From CAZHBA01 sp964530225 (GTDB lineage: Bacteria > Pseudomonadota > Alphaproteobacteria > UBA6615): a stretch of 36,978 bases of DNA. The notes under the pieces were generated by a model. The model searched no databases. It saw only the letters and a program-made list of their open reading frames with translations, and was not told the DNA's origin. Shown piece by piece: positions 16,859 to 25,249 of the stretch. Where the stretch lies: the NCBI GenBank assembly GCA_964530225.1, contig CAZHBA010000069.1, positions 1 to 36,978 on the forward strand, written 5' to 3'. The translations under genes were made by a program, and so were the position numbers. Numbering within the stretch: position 1 is the stretch's first letter; every line of letters starts with the position of its first letter.

Positions 16859-19057
16859 TTATTGCGCTGCCATATAGCCAGGCAGCCAGCCTTCGTGGGC
16901 TGCCCGTAACTTCGCGACGGATATAGGTCTGGCGCTGGGCAGTGTCAATGTGGCGGCGGCGGTTGTCCCAATCGCTTGCAGCGGTACACCAGCGGCCCTT
17001 GCGGCGGCCGTGACCGTCCCTGGTGCGGTTGTGGTAATAACGTAGCGGCCCTGATCCTCGCCGAAGGCCCAGCCATGAGTTGGAATATCGGGCGCGATAT
17101 CGATTTCTGCGCCGATATCGGCCCCGATTTCACTGGCCATCGCCATTTCCGCCAAGGCGACGGCCAGTCCGCCGTCGCTGACATCGTGGCACGCCGTCAA
17201 TACTCTGTCGGCGATGAGACGGCGAACAAAATCGCCGTTTTTGCGTTCATCTTCGAGATCGACCGGCGGCGGTGCACCGATCGTGCTGTCGCTAAAATTA
17301 CGCTGGTACAGTGAACAGCCGAGCCAGCCGGTGGTCTCGCCGACGACGAAGATGGCCTCGCCGGCCGCCTTGAAATTTGCGGTTACTGCCTTCGTGGAAT
17401 CGCCTATCACGCCGACGCAGCCGATGACGGGGGTCGGCAGGATCGCCTTGCCATTGGTCTCGTTGTACAGCGAGACGTTGCCTGAGACGACGGGGCAATC
17501 GAGCGTTGCGCAAGCTTCGCCCATACCCTGAACAGTGCCGACAAGCTGGCCCATGATTTCGGGCCGCTCAGGACTGCCAAAATTGAGATTATTGGTCACC
17601 GCCAGCGGGGTGGCGCCCACCGTCGTGACGTTACGCCACGCCTCGGCGACCGCCTGGCGGCCGCCCTCGATTGGGTTGGCCTCGACGTAACGTGGCGTGC
17701 AGTCGGTGGTTATTGCCAGACCTTTAGCGGTACCATGGACGCGCACCAGCGCCGCGTCGCCACCGGGGCGGATCACCGTGTCGCCCATGACCATGTGGTC
17801 GTATTGCTCCCATATCCAGCGGCGCGAGCACAATTCAGGGGTTGCGATCAATACGGTCAGCGCGTCGTCTATTTTGCAGGGCGCCAGCACTTCGTTGGCA
17901 TTTATAACGGGGCGCGGTGGAGAGGCAGTCCACGGTCGGTCGTATTCGGGCGCGGCGGCGACCAGTGGCGAGATGGGAATATCGGCGGCGGCCTCGCCGT
18001 CTATGATTAGCGTCATGTGGCCGCTGTCGTTGGTTGCACCGATGACGGCGAAGTCGAGCTCCCACTTCTCAAAGATGCGCCGTGCCTCGTCCTCGCGGCC
18101 TGGCTTGAGCACCATCAGCATGCGCTCCTGACTCTCCGATAACATGAGCTCGTAGGCGGTCATGCCGGTTTCGCGCCGCGGTACCCGGTCGAGGTTTAAC
18201 TCGATGCCGACGTCGCCCTTGCTTGCCATTTCGACCGACGACGAGGTCAGTCCCGCCGCGCCCATGTCCTGGATGGCGACGATGGCGTCGGTTGCCATCA
18301 GTTCCAGGCAGGCTTCCAGTAACAGCTTTTCGGTGAACGGGTCACCGACCTGGACCGTCGGGCGTTTTTTGTCCGAATCATCGGCGAACTCGGCCGATGC
18401 CATGGTGGCGCCGTGGATGCCATCGCGCCCGGTCTTGGAACCCACATAAACCACTGGTAGGCCGACGCCGGTGGCGGCGGAATAGAAAATCTTGTCGGTC
18501 GCGGCGATGCCAACGGTCATGGCGTTAACCAGAATATTGCCGTTGTAGGCGGGATCGAAATTAACCTCGCCGCCCACCGTCGGCACACCGATGCAGTTGC
18601 CGTAGCCGCCGATGCCGGCGACTACGCCGCCAACCAGATGGCGGGTCTTGGCGTGTTCGGGACTGCCGAAGCGCAGCGCGTTGAGGTTAGCGACCGGGCG
18701 CGCGCCCATGGTGAACACGTCGCGCAATATGCCGCCGACGCCCGTCGCCGCACCCTGATAGGGCTCGATGAAGCTGGGGTGGTTGTGGCTCTCGATCTTG
18801 AAGATGGCGGCCTGACCGTCGCCGATATCGATGACGCCGGCGTTCTCGCCGGGCCCCTGGATGACCTGCGGACCTTTGGTGGGTAGTGTCTTCAGCCATT
18901 TCTTCGACGATTTGTAGGAACAATGTTCGGACCACATCACCGAGAAGATGCCGAGCTCGGTAAAGTTCGGGTCGCGGCCCAGTATCTCCAATATCGTATC
19001 GTATTCGCCATCGCTCAGACCCATCAGGTCGGCGGGGCGGGCTGCAATATCGCTCAT
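16859..19057 (-). CDS. purL: Phosphoribosylformylglycinamidine synthase subunit PurL
   Basis: Synthetase subunit of FGAM synthase, fourth step of purine biosynthesis: ATP-dependent amidation of FGAR with ammonia channelled from PurQ. The 732 residues fit the small PurL type that needs PurS and PurQ. Visible blocks are SVMWSEHCSYKSS near residue 40, QGPGENAGVID, FKIESHNHPSFIEPYQGAATGVGGILRD, GVPTVGGEVNFDP, and in the second half NNLNFGSPERPEIMGQ, SGNVSLYNETNG and CHDVSDGGLAVALAEM. It starts ten bases after the purQ stop, with purine-rich sequence at the purQ end as ribosome site. PurL, PurQ and PurS act as one complex. Confidence 0.97.
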   Translation of the reverse strand: MSDIAARPADLMGLSDGEYDTILEILGRDPNFTELGIFSVMWSEHCSYKSSKKWLKTLPTKGPQVIQGPGENAGVIDIGDGQAAIFKIESHNHPSFIEPYQGAATGVGGILRDVFTMGARPVANLNALRFGSPEHAKTRHLVGGVVAGIGGYGNCIGVPTVGGEVNFDPAYNGNILVNAMTVGIAATDKIFYSAATGVGLPVVYVGSKTGRDGIHGATMASAEFADDSDKKRPTVQVGDPFTEKLLLEACLELMATDAIVAIQDMGAAGLTSSSVEMASKGDVGIELNLDRVPRRETGMTAYELMLSESQERMLMVLKPGREDEARRIFEKWELDFAVIGATNDSGHMTLIIDGEAAADIPISPLVAAAPEYDRPWTASPPRPVINANEVLAPCKIDDALTVLIATPELCSRRWIWEQYDHMVMGDTVIRPGGDAALVRVHGTAKGLAITTDCTPRYVEANPIEGGRQAVAEAWRNVTTVGATPLAVTNNLNFGSPERPEIMGQLVGTVQGMGEACATLDCPVVSGNVSLYNETNGKAILPTPVIGCVGVIGDSTKAVTANFKAAGEAIFVVGETTGWLGCSLYQRNFSDSTIGAPPPVDLEDERKNGDFVRRLIADRVLTACHDVSDGGLAVALAEMAMASEIGADIGAEIDIAPDIPTHGWAFGEDQGRYVITTTAPGTVTAAARAAGVPLQAIGTTAAATLTLPSARPISVAKLRAAHEGWLPGYMAAQ

Positions 19058-19067
19058 TGGAAATCGC

Positions 19068-19760
19068 TCATGCCGCGATCGCCTCCGCCAGTGCGCTGAA
19101 CATCGGTGCGCCGTCGGTGCCGCCGAGCAGGGATTCGGCGAGACGTTCGGGGTGGGGCATCATGCCCAACACGTTGCCTTCGGCGTTGAGGATGCCGGCG
19201 ATATTGGCGATCGATCCGTTCGGGTTGGCCTCCGCGGTGACGTTGCCGTCCAGGTCGCAATAGCGGAACACGATTTGTCCACCGTCTTCGAGGCGCTGCA
19301 GCATCTCGGCGTCGGCGAAGTAATTTCCGTCATGGTGGGCGACGGGAACGCGTAAGACCTGACCTGCGGCATAAGCACCCGTGAATACCGTATCGGCCCT
19401 CTCGACGCGCAGGTGAACGTCGCGGCAGACAAACTTTAGGCTAGCGTTGCGCATCAGAATGCCGGGCAGCAGCCCCGCCTCGGCAAGAATTTGGAAGCCA
19501 TTGCAAATACCCAGAACCGGCGTGTCGGCGTTGGCCCGTTCGATCACCGCGCGCATGATCGGGCTTTGCGCCGCCATGGCGCCGGAGCGCAGATAATCGC
19601 CGTAGGAAAAGCCGCCGGGGACGACGATCAGATCGCACGGTGGCAAGCTGCTGTCCCGGTGCCACACCATGGCCGGCGGGCGGCCCAGGGCAGCCTCGAT
19701 CGCCACTGCGACGTCGCGGTCGCAGTTCGATCCGGGGAAGACGATGACGGCTGCAGGCAT
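19068..19760 (-). CDS. purQ: Phosphoribosylformylglycinamidine synthase subunit PurQ
   Basis: Class I glutamine amidotransferase subunit supplying ammonia to PurL. The protein has 230 residues. The N-terminus AVIVFPGSNCDRDVAVAIE is diagnostic. The nucleophile cysteine stands in PVLGICNGFQIL near residue 87, and the triad is completed by MMPHPERLAES near the C-terminus. Start ATG 19760 is preferred over an adjacent TTG because GGAG lies 8 bases before it. It is separated from the upstream purS by a 2-kb sulfotransferase gene, whereas purS and purQ normally adjoin. Confidence 0.96.
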   Translation of the reverse strand: MPAAVIVFPGSNCDRDVAVAIEAALGRPPAMVWHRDSSLPPCDLIVVPGGFSYGDYLRSGAMAAQSPIMRAVIERANADTPVLGICNGFQILAEAGLLPGILMRNASLKFVCRDVHLRVERADTVFTGAYAAGQVLRVPVAHHDGNYFADAEMLQRLEDGGQIVFRYCDLDGNVTAEANPNGSIANIAGILNAEGNVLGMMPHPERLAESLLGGTDGAPMFSALAEAIAA

Positions 19761-19855
19761 CAATTACACTCCGCTTTCAGCTATCAGTATTGGCCGATGA
19801 GTCGCAATTGTGGCGCCTGTGAAAACCGGGGAGATGCCCGTCCACTACAGCTTTT

Positions 19856-21919
19856 CTAGCCTTCCGTGGCTGGCGCGTCGCCATATCCAAAGTCCTCGAT
19901 GAAGGGATCCAGCAACGGCAAAACCGGTGCCAAATTGCTGGCATAGTTTTGCCAACGGGCAACCGCGCGCGTATTGATCGGCTCTACCACAGATACGTAA
20001 CTGGGGGTGGAGATATAGGTACCGACGCTGTCACGGCCGCCTTCCAGCAGTTCGTCGTGCCACGGAACGCCAAGGAATTCGACGATTTGGCCTAACACCT
20101 CGCGCGGCGACGCCACCAGATCTTCGTACCGGTAGGCGTAGGTTTGTAGGGGCAGAACTTTGCGGTAGCGCTGCCAGAGCGCCATCACCGCGGCATAAGT
20201 GCGTGCCGTGCGTTCTAAATCGAGGAATTGCACGGTAGCCCGGTTGGGTAAAAAATTGTTGGCGAAACAGCTTATGCAGACATCGCGCGGGTCGCGTAGC
20301 GCCACTAGCACCCTGGCGTCGGGAAAGGCGCGAAATATGAGTCCCAGATGAACCAGGTTGAGCGGCAGCTTGTCGATTACCTGTCGGTTGTCAACGAGAT
20401 CGGCGTGTTTATCGCGCAGGTAATCCCAATAGCTTTGCCGCAACCGCCGCAATGCGTCCTCGTCGAGGTTGTCGAGCGCCGCCGGATAGGCGCCGGTGCC
20501 CCCGGTTTGGCCGTCCAAGGTTTTGACCATGGCGTTGACGATGGGCAGCTCGGAGGTGGTGGCGATATCAGGATGGGAGTCGAGTAGCCGTTCGATTAGG
20601 GTCGTGCCCGAGCGCGGAAACCCGACCAGGAAATACGGCGTTGGCAGTCTATCCTTGGGCGTTAGATCGGACCATGAGGCGAGCCGTGATACTAATGTGT
20701 CGTCTGAAATATACTCATATATCCCTTTGATAAAACGTGGATAAAATTTAGGATCAAGGCTCGATACCCCCCAGGTGTGGGCGCGGTCGGCATTGCCATC
20801 CGAGTAAGCCTGGAAAGCTTCGTCGTAACGGCCCATGGCTTCGCAAACGCCGCCCAGTTCGTAGCGGGCACCGGCGCGGAATCGGCGATCGATTTTGCTA
20901 CTGGCCAGCGGTTTTAGTTCGGCATATGCGGTGTCGTTGTCGCCGTCGCGGCGTGCCAGTTGCGCGCCTACCAGAGCGGCGATCTCATCGTTGGGATCGA
21001 AAGATTTGGCCCGCGCCTGTGCTTCGCGAGCTTCGTTGAGCCGCGATATGCGGGTCAGCATTTCAGCCCAAAGCGCCCATTGCCTGGCATCGTGCGGGGC
21101 CAATTCGACCGTGCGCTGGTAACAGGCGATAGCCTTGTCTGTCTGCAACAGATTGCGGTGGGCTCTGGCCATGGCGGCGATAGCGCCGACGTTATCCGGT
21201 TCGAGTTTGAGAATGCGCTCCAGCAAGGGCAGGGCGTCCGCGTACTGGCCGACCCGATTGAGCGCGAGCGCTGCAAGATAAAGCAGGTCGACCGAATCCT
21301 GCTCGTCTTTGATCAATGCGTCCAGAAGTTCGAGCGCCTGTGGCATTTCGTCGAGCCGGACCAGAGCGACCGCCAGATTACGCCGGGCCGTGGAGTCATT
21401 TGGCGCCAGTTCGATGGCTTTCTGAAACCGTTTGCGCGCGCCGACGACATCGCCGGAATCGAGCTGCGCGCAGCCTAGCTGGTTGTGTAGTCTTGGATCT
21501 TTCGGCACCCGTTTCAAAATTTTCCGGCAAACTTCAATAGCCTCGTCCGCCTCTTCTTCTTGCAACAGCAAGCCGGCCAGGCCGGCCGCGGCATCGGCGT
21601 GGTCGGGTGCCATTGTCAGTGCCGCCCGATAGGCGTCTAGGGCGTCGCCAGTTCGGCCTAGCTGACGGCAGCATTCACCCAAATTGTATTTGATGTTGGC
21701 ATCCTCGGGCCGTGCTGTCGCGGCTCGGCTAAGCATGTTGTGGGCCTGATCCAGCCGCCGCGTCTGGCCGAACAGCACGCCCATAAGCTGCAGTGCATCG
21801 ACCTGGTTGGGGTCCGTATCGAGGATCTTTTGGTAGGCGGCCTCGGCCTGGCCAAGCTGGCCCGCTTGGTGCAGACCAAGAGCTTCGCGTAGGCGTGGAT
21901 CGGGTGCTTGTTGTTGCAC
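19856..21919 (-). CDS. TPR-repeat sulfotransferase inserted in the purine operon
   Basis: A 687-residue two-part protein. Residues 1-330 are about nine tetratricopeptide repeats (for example AEAAYQKILDTDPNQVDALQLMGVL and LLQEEEADEAIEVCRKILKRVPKDPRLHN), a scaffold for binding proteins or peptides. About residues 420-670 are a PAPS-dependent sulfotransferase: the 5'-phosphosulfate loop YFLVGFPRSGTTLIERLLDSHP near 430 and the 3'-phosphate motif LVALRDPRDVCISCFANNFLP near 545. Such fusions resemble tyrosylprotein sulfotransferases, though the acceptor is unknown. No signal peptide or membrane helix, so cytoplasmic. The GTG start at 21917-21919 shares one base with the purS TAG stop, implying translational coupling; purQ begins 95 bases after its stop. 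Confidence 0.88.
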   Translation of the reverse strand: MQQQAPDPRLREALGLHQAGQLGQAEAAYQKILDTDPNQVDALQLMGVLFGQTRRLDQAHNMLSRAATARPEDANIKYNLGECCRQLGRTGDALDAYRAALTMAPDHADAAAGLAGLLLQEEEADEAIEVCRKILKRVPKDPRLHNQLGCAQLDSGDVVGARKRFQKAIELAPNDSTARRNLAVALVRLDEMPQALELLDALIKDEQDSVDLLYLAALALNRVGQYADALPLLERILKLEPDNVGAIAAMARAHRNLLQTDKAIACYQRTVELAPHDARQWALWAEMLTRISRLNEAREAQARAKSFDPNDEIAALVGAQLARRDGDNDTAYAELKPLASSKIDRRFRAGARYELGGVCEAMGRYDEAFQAYSDGNADRAHTWGVSSLDPKFYPRFIKGIYEYISDDTLVSRLASWSDLTPKDRLPTPYFLVGFPRSGTTLIERLLDSHPDIATTSELPIVNAMVKTLDGQTGGTGAYPAALDNLDEDALRRLRQSYWDYLRDKHADLVDNRQVIDKLPLNLVHLGLIFRAFPDARVLVALRDPRDVCISCFANNFLPNRATVQFLDLERTARTYAAVMALWQRYRKVLPLQTYAYRYEDLVASPREVLGQIVEFLGVPWHDELLEGGRDSVGTYISTPSYVSVVEPINTRAVARWQNYASNLAPVLPLLDPFIEDFGYGDAPATEG

Positions 21920-22161
21920 TAAGGAACGATCTCGATGTCGTAATTCTCGATAACCGTGTTGGCCAGTAACTTCTCACACATGTCGGAAACTTTGGTGTGC
22001 GCCGACTCGGCGTCGGATTCGGCGAGTTCGACCTCGATATACTTTCCCTGGCGAACGTCTTCCACCGCGTCGAACCCCAGGCCGGCGAGGGCCTGCTGAA
22101 TCGCTTTTCCCTGTGGGTCGAGAACCCCGTTTTTCAAGGTGATATGGATACGTGCTTTCAC
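21919..22161 (-). CDS. purS: Phosphoribosylformylglycinamidine synthase subunit PurS
   Basis: Small (80-residue) structural subunit that tethers PurQ to PurL. The sequence ITLKNGVLDPQGKAIQQALAGLGF, followed by VRQGKYIEVEL and the C-terminal MCEKLLANTVIENYDIEIV, is the standard PurS pattern. The start is GTG at 22159-22161, 21 bases after the purC stop; ribosome-site quality is poor, consistent with coupling to purC. Its TAG stop overlaps the GTG of the next gene by one base. Confidence 0.94.
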   Translation of the reverse strand: MKARIHITLKNGVLDPQGKAIQQALAGLGFDAVEDVRQGKYIEVELAESDAESAHTKVSDMCEKLLANTVIENYDIEIVP

Positions 22162-22182
22162 TTGGATGCGCGTGCGTTCGGG

Positions 22183-22947
22183 CTATTGTATCAGCACAGG
22201 ACCTTTGACGTCCTGCTGGCTGGCCTCCGGTGTAATGCCGAGGCGCCGTGCCACTTCCTGATAGGCTTCGGCAACCCCGCCAAGGTCGCGGCGGAAGCGG
22301 TCCTTGTCCATTTTTTCGTTGGTTTCGATGTCCCACAACCGGCAACCGTCCGGCGTAATCTCGTCGGCCAAAACGACGCGCATCTGATCGTCCTCATAGA
22401 GGCGGCCATATTCGAGCTTAAAGTCGACCAGGCGCAACCCGACGCCCAAGAATAGGCCCAAGAGAAAATCGTTGATGCGCAAACTTAAGGACAGCATGTC
22501 GTCGATTTCCGGCGGCGCAGCCCAGCCGAACGCGGTGATGTGCTCTTCGGAAATCAATGGGTCGCCGAGGTCATCCGATTTGTAATAGTACTCGACGATT
22601 GACCGTGGCAGGACAGAGCCTTCCTCGAGGCCAAAGCGTTTGCAAATCGAGCCGGCGGCGATGTTGCGGACGACCACCTCGACGGGAATGATTTCGACTT
22701 CGCGCACAAGCTGTTCGCGCATATTCAGGCGGCGCACGAAGTGAGTGGGCACGCCAGCCTCGGCCAACCGCATCATCAGATATTCCGAAATCCGGTTGTT
22801 GAGGACGCCCTTGCCGGTGATGATACCGTGCTTCTCATTGTTGAAGGCGGTCGCGTCGTCCTTGAAATGCTGGACGAGTGTACCCGGTTCCGGCCCTTCG
22901 AAAAGAACCTTCGCTTTACCTTCGTATATTTTTCTGCGTCGTGGCAT
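22183..22947 (-). CDS. purC: Phosphoribosylaminoimidazole-succinocarboxamide synthase
   Basis: SAICAR synthetase, which ligates CAIR and aspartate using ATP in purine synthesis. 254 residues, the bacterial length. Motifs: KIYEGKAKVLFEG at the N-terminus, HFKDDATAFNNEK, NRISEYLMMRL, VEIIPVEVVVRNIAAGS and LVDFKLEYG with LADEITPDGCRLWD, which bind ATP and substrate. The frame opens at 23064, but MPRRRKIYEGK at 22947 is where homology should begin and the upstream residues look non-coding. It is the first gene of the purC-purS-TPR-purQ-purL run; its promoter must lie in the A/T-rich 175 bases before it, where TATAAA and TATAGT-like stretches occur. Confidence 0.96.
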   Translation of the reverse strand: MPRRRKIYEGKAKVLFEGPEPGTLVQHFKDDATAFNNEKHGIITGKGVLNNRISEYLMMRLAEAGVPTHFVRRLNMREQLVREVEIIPVEVVVRNIAAGSICKRFGLEEGSVLPRSIVEYYYKSDDLGDPLISEEHITAFGWAAPPEIDDMLSLSLRINDFLLGLFLGVGLRLVDFKLEYGRLYEDDQMRVVLADEITPDGCRLWDIETNEKMDKDRFRRDLGGVAEAYQEVARRLGITPEASQQDVKGPVLIQ

Positions 22948-23122
22948 CGTCGTGGCTTTCGGGTCTGCGGTACACCTGCCCACGTTCTTAGGGTACCTTG
23001 CCAGGCGAGATATACCAACCGCTGGCAGGGGAGACAATCGGAACCGGGTAATATCGATTCGCATGCTGAATTTTTAACGAAATCTCGCCGATTTTATAGT
23101 TAATAAAACGTTCGTATTAGCG

Positions 23123-23875
23123 CTAGTAATCTGCCCGCCCACCGGAAATATCGAAAACCGCGCCGGTACTGAACGAGCAATCCTCAGAGGCCAGCCAGGC
23201 GGCCAGCGCCGCGATTTCCGGCGCCTCGACCAGGCGGCCGAGCTCCATGGCGTCTTCGATCTGGGCGCGGTATTCGGCCGACAAATCGTCGAACAATTCG
23301 GTATTGGCACCGCCCGGGGTGATGCAATTAACCAGAACGCCAGTCTTCGCGGCGTCCTTAGCCAGTGATTTGGTGAGGCTGATCACGCCGGCTTTGGCGG
23401 CGGCGTAGGCGGCATTGTTGCGGGTGCCCATCTTGCCGGCGTTGGAGGCAATATTAACGATGCGGCCATAACCGGTCTCGATCATTGCCGGGACGACAGT
23501 CCGGCAGCACAGGAAAGTGCTGGTAAGATTGAAGCGTAGCATGCGCTCCCAGTTCTCGATAGGTTGCTCCCATACCGGCGCAAGGGTTCCGACGGCGCCG
23601 GCGTTGTTGAGTAGGATGTCGATCTTGCCCATGGCGTCGAGGGCGCGCGCTGTTGCCGCCGTAACGGCGTCCGCGTTGGTGACGTCGACGACATCGGCTG
23701 TAACCGGGCCTGAATTCGCGAGTGTAGCAGCGGCGTCTGTCAGCCGCGCCGCGTCGATATCCCACACCGTAACCGTGGCACCCGATTGCAGCAGCCGTTT
23801 GCTGATAGCGTAGCCGATGCCCTTGGCGCCACCGGTGACGATGGCCGTCCTTCCTTGCAACTTGATGTTGTTCAT
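23123..23875 (-). CDS. Short-chain dehydrogenase/reductase
   Basis: An NAD(P)-dependent SDR of 250 residues, classical type. The cofactor motif TGGAKGIG is at 14-21, NNAG is near residue 91, and the catalytic tyrosine and lysine are Y157 and K161 in AAYAAAKAG, preceded by the serine in IVNIASNAG. D-loop aspartate after the second strand (VWDIDAARL) suggests NAD preference. The family covers oxidoreductases on alcohols, sugars and steroids; substrate unknown. Start 23875 is supported by GGGAGG 9 bases upstream; a longer frame to 23962 would run into the divergent hydrolase gene. Divergent promoters probably lie in the 86-base gap to that hydrolase. Confidence 0.88.
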   Translation of the reverse strand: MNNIKLQGRTAIVTGGAKGIGYAISKRLLQSGATVTVWDIDAARLTDAAATLANSGPVTADVVDVTNADAVTAATARALDAMGKIDILLNNAGAVGTLAPVWEQPIENWERMLRFNLTSTFLCCRTVVPAMIETGYGRIVNIASNAGKMGTRNNAAYAAAKAGVISLTKSLAKDAAKTGVLVNCITPGGANTELFDDLSAEYRAQIEDAMELGRLVEAPEIAALAAWLASEDCSFSTGAVFDISGGRADY

Positions 23876-23961
23876 GAAAGCGCGCCTCCCGATTCGCGAT
23901 TGCCGTTCATTTCCGCGTTTGCGATGATCTAAGCAAACTATAACGCCGGGGGACAGAGGCA

Positions 23962-24870
23962 ATGAGCGAGCGCAAAAAAGTCTGGGAGGACGTTACCTTT
24001 TACAGCGACGGATTGACCATCGTCGCCCACCTTTACACGCCGGCCGATTGGAGCCCCGGTGAACCGCCGCGCCCAGGCATCGTCTGCCTGCACGGCTATA
24101 CCGGTATGAAGGAAGTCTATGGCATGGATGTGCCGCGGCGGCTGTGGGAAGAGGGCTACTTCGTCATCGCCCCCGACCATCGCGGTTTCGGTGAAAGCGA
24201 GGGTGGCCGCGGTCGCCACCGGCCGCTGGAACAGGCGCAAGACGTCTATGACGCTTTCACCTTCATGGAAACCGTCGACGGGGTCGACCGCGCGCGGTTG
24301 GGGCTCTACGGCACCAGTTGGGGTGGAGCATCGGCCATTTGGTGCGCTGCCTTCGACGAACGCATTAAGGTGATCGTCAATTCGGTCGGCGTTTCCGACG
24401 GCGAACGTTGGCTCGCCCATGCGCGCCGGCCGCACGAATGGCAATCGTTCCGCAATGCGGTAGATGAAGCGGCGCGCAAACGGGTGCGCACCGGCGAGCC
24501 GACGATGATGCCGCTGCTCGAGATCATGCTGACCGACCCGCACACGCTGGGGGTCATCCAGCAGCACCACCAGAAGCATGGCCACTACGTTACCGACTAC
24601 GATCTTGAAAGCGCCGAGGCTTGCATTCGCTTCAAACCGGAAAAGGTGGCACGTCTAATCTCGCCACGCCCGGTTCTGGTAATCTACGCGGAAGACGATT
24701 GCACGGTGCCGCCGGAGGAACAGTTGTGTTGCTATGCCAATTTGGGCGAGCCGAAGAAGCTGGTCAAGCTGTCCGGCGCGCAGCACTACGAATCGTACTA
24801 TTTCTGCAATCCCGAGATGCACGAGCTCGGCATGTCGGAAGCGGTCGCCTGGTTCAAGCAGCACTTGTAG
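23962..24870 (+). CDS. Alpha/beta hydrolase
   Basis: A 302-residue alpha/beta hydrolase without signal peptide. The lid-adjacent LHGYTGMKEVYGMD contributes the oxyanion hole, the nucleophile is S119 in YGTSWGGAS, the acid is D245 or D246 in VIYAEDDCTVPP and the histidine is H275 in GAQHYESYY. This resembles acyl-peptide or dienelactone-type serine hydrolases acting on esters or amides; substrate unknown. The start ATG is preceded by GGGG and GGACAGAGG. It faces the SDR gene and ends just ahead of a decayed VOC gene on the opposite strand; the 3' ends overlap by a few bases. Together with the neighbouring SDR and VOC genes it may form a small degradative module. Confidence 0.85.
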   Translation: MSERKKVWEDVTFYSDGLTIVAHLYTPADWSPGEPPRPGIVCLHGYTGMKEVYGMDVPRRLWEEGYFVIAPDHRGFGESEGGRGRHRPLEQAQDVYDAFTFMETVDGVDRARLGLYGTSWGGASAIWCAAFDERIKVIVNSVGVSDGERWLAHARRPHEWQSFRNAVDEAARKRVRTGEPTMMPLLEIMLTDPHTLGVIQQHHQKHGHYVTDYDLESAEACIRFKPEKVARLISPRPVLVIYAEDDCTVPPEEQLCCYANLGEPKKLVKLSGAQHYESYYFCNPEMHELGMSEAVAWFKQHL

Positions 24871-25249
24871 ACGTGCTGTCGTAATTGGCGATCTCGACCA
24901 GATTACCGTCGGGGTCGCGCAGATATATTGAGCGGATTGGTCCGGCTGCTCCGGTGTGTGCGACCGGGCCCAACTCGATTTTGATATTTTGCGCAGCCAG
25001 ATGCGCCACGACCTCATCCAACGGCGTGTCTGCGATGAGTCAGAAATTGGCGTTGCCGGGCAGCGGCGTCTGTGCCTTGGGCTCGAACTCCTTGCCGATT
25101 TCGTGCAGGTTAAATTTCTGGTCGCCGAATATAAGAGCCGCCCGGCCGCCACCGAATGTTTTCACGCCCATGCCAAGAGCGTGTTGATGGAAATCGCAGG
25201 TTCGCTCGATCGACGCGACGGTGAGCACTATGGTGGCGATACTGATTAT
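24854..25249 (-). pseudogene. VOC-family (glyoxalase-like) gene, inactivated
   Basis: The frame ISIATIVLTVASIERTCDF through ATLYLRDPDG-like IRSIYLRDPDGNLVEIANY is a full VOC domain of about 131 residues ending at 24854. Two defects are seen. First, the codon where a start is expected (25247-25249) is ATA, with GGAG 7 bases upstream; it overlaps the NRDE stop as ATAA. Second, TGA at 25040-25042 interrupts the frame in GNANF-stop-LIADTPLDEVV, at a position where a cysteine is common in the family. With neither start nor continuity this is a pseudogene unless a distant start and recoding occur. Ancestrally it would have been coupled to the NRDE gene by an ATGA overlap. Confidence 0.8.

Noticed and set aside
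14145..25042. Two in-frame TGA codons suggesting TGA is read as tryptophan in this organism
   Set aside because: TGA is the natural stop of the cupin and dehydrogenase genes and lies in the ATGA overlaps of purB/DUF1491 and DMT/CinA. All intact genes use TGG for Trp.
25014..25042. CTCATC/GATGAG stem right after the TGA in the VOC pseudogene as a selenocysteine signal
   Set aside because: The loop is only about 10 bases from the TGA and does not begin with G, outside the bacterial SECIS pattern, and the start codon is lost as well.
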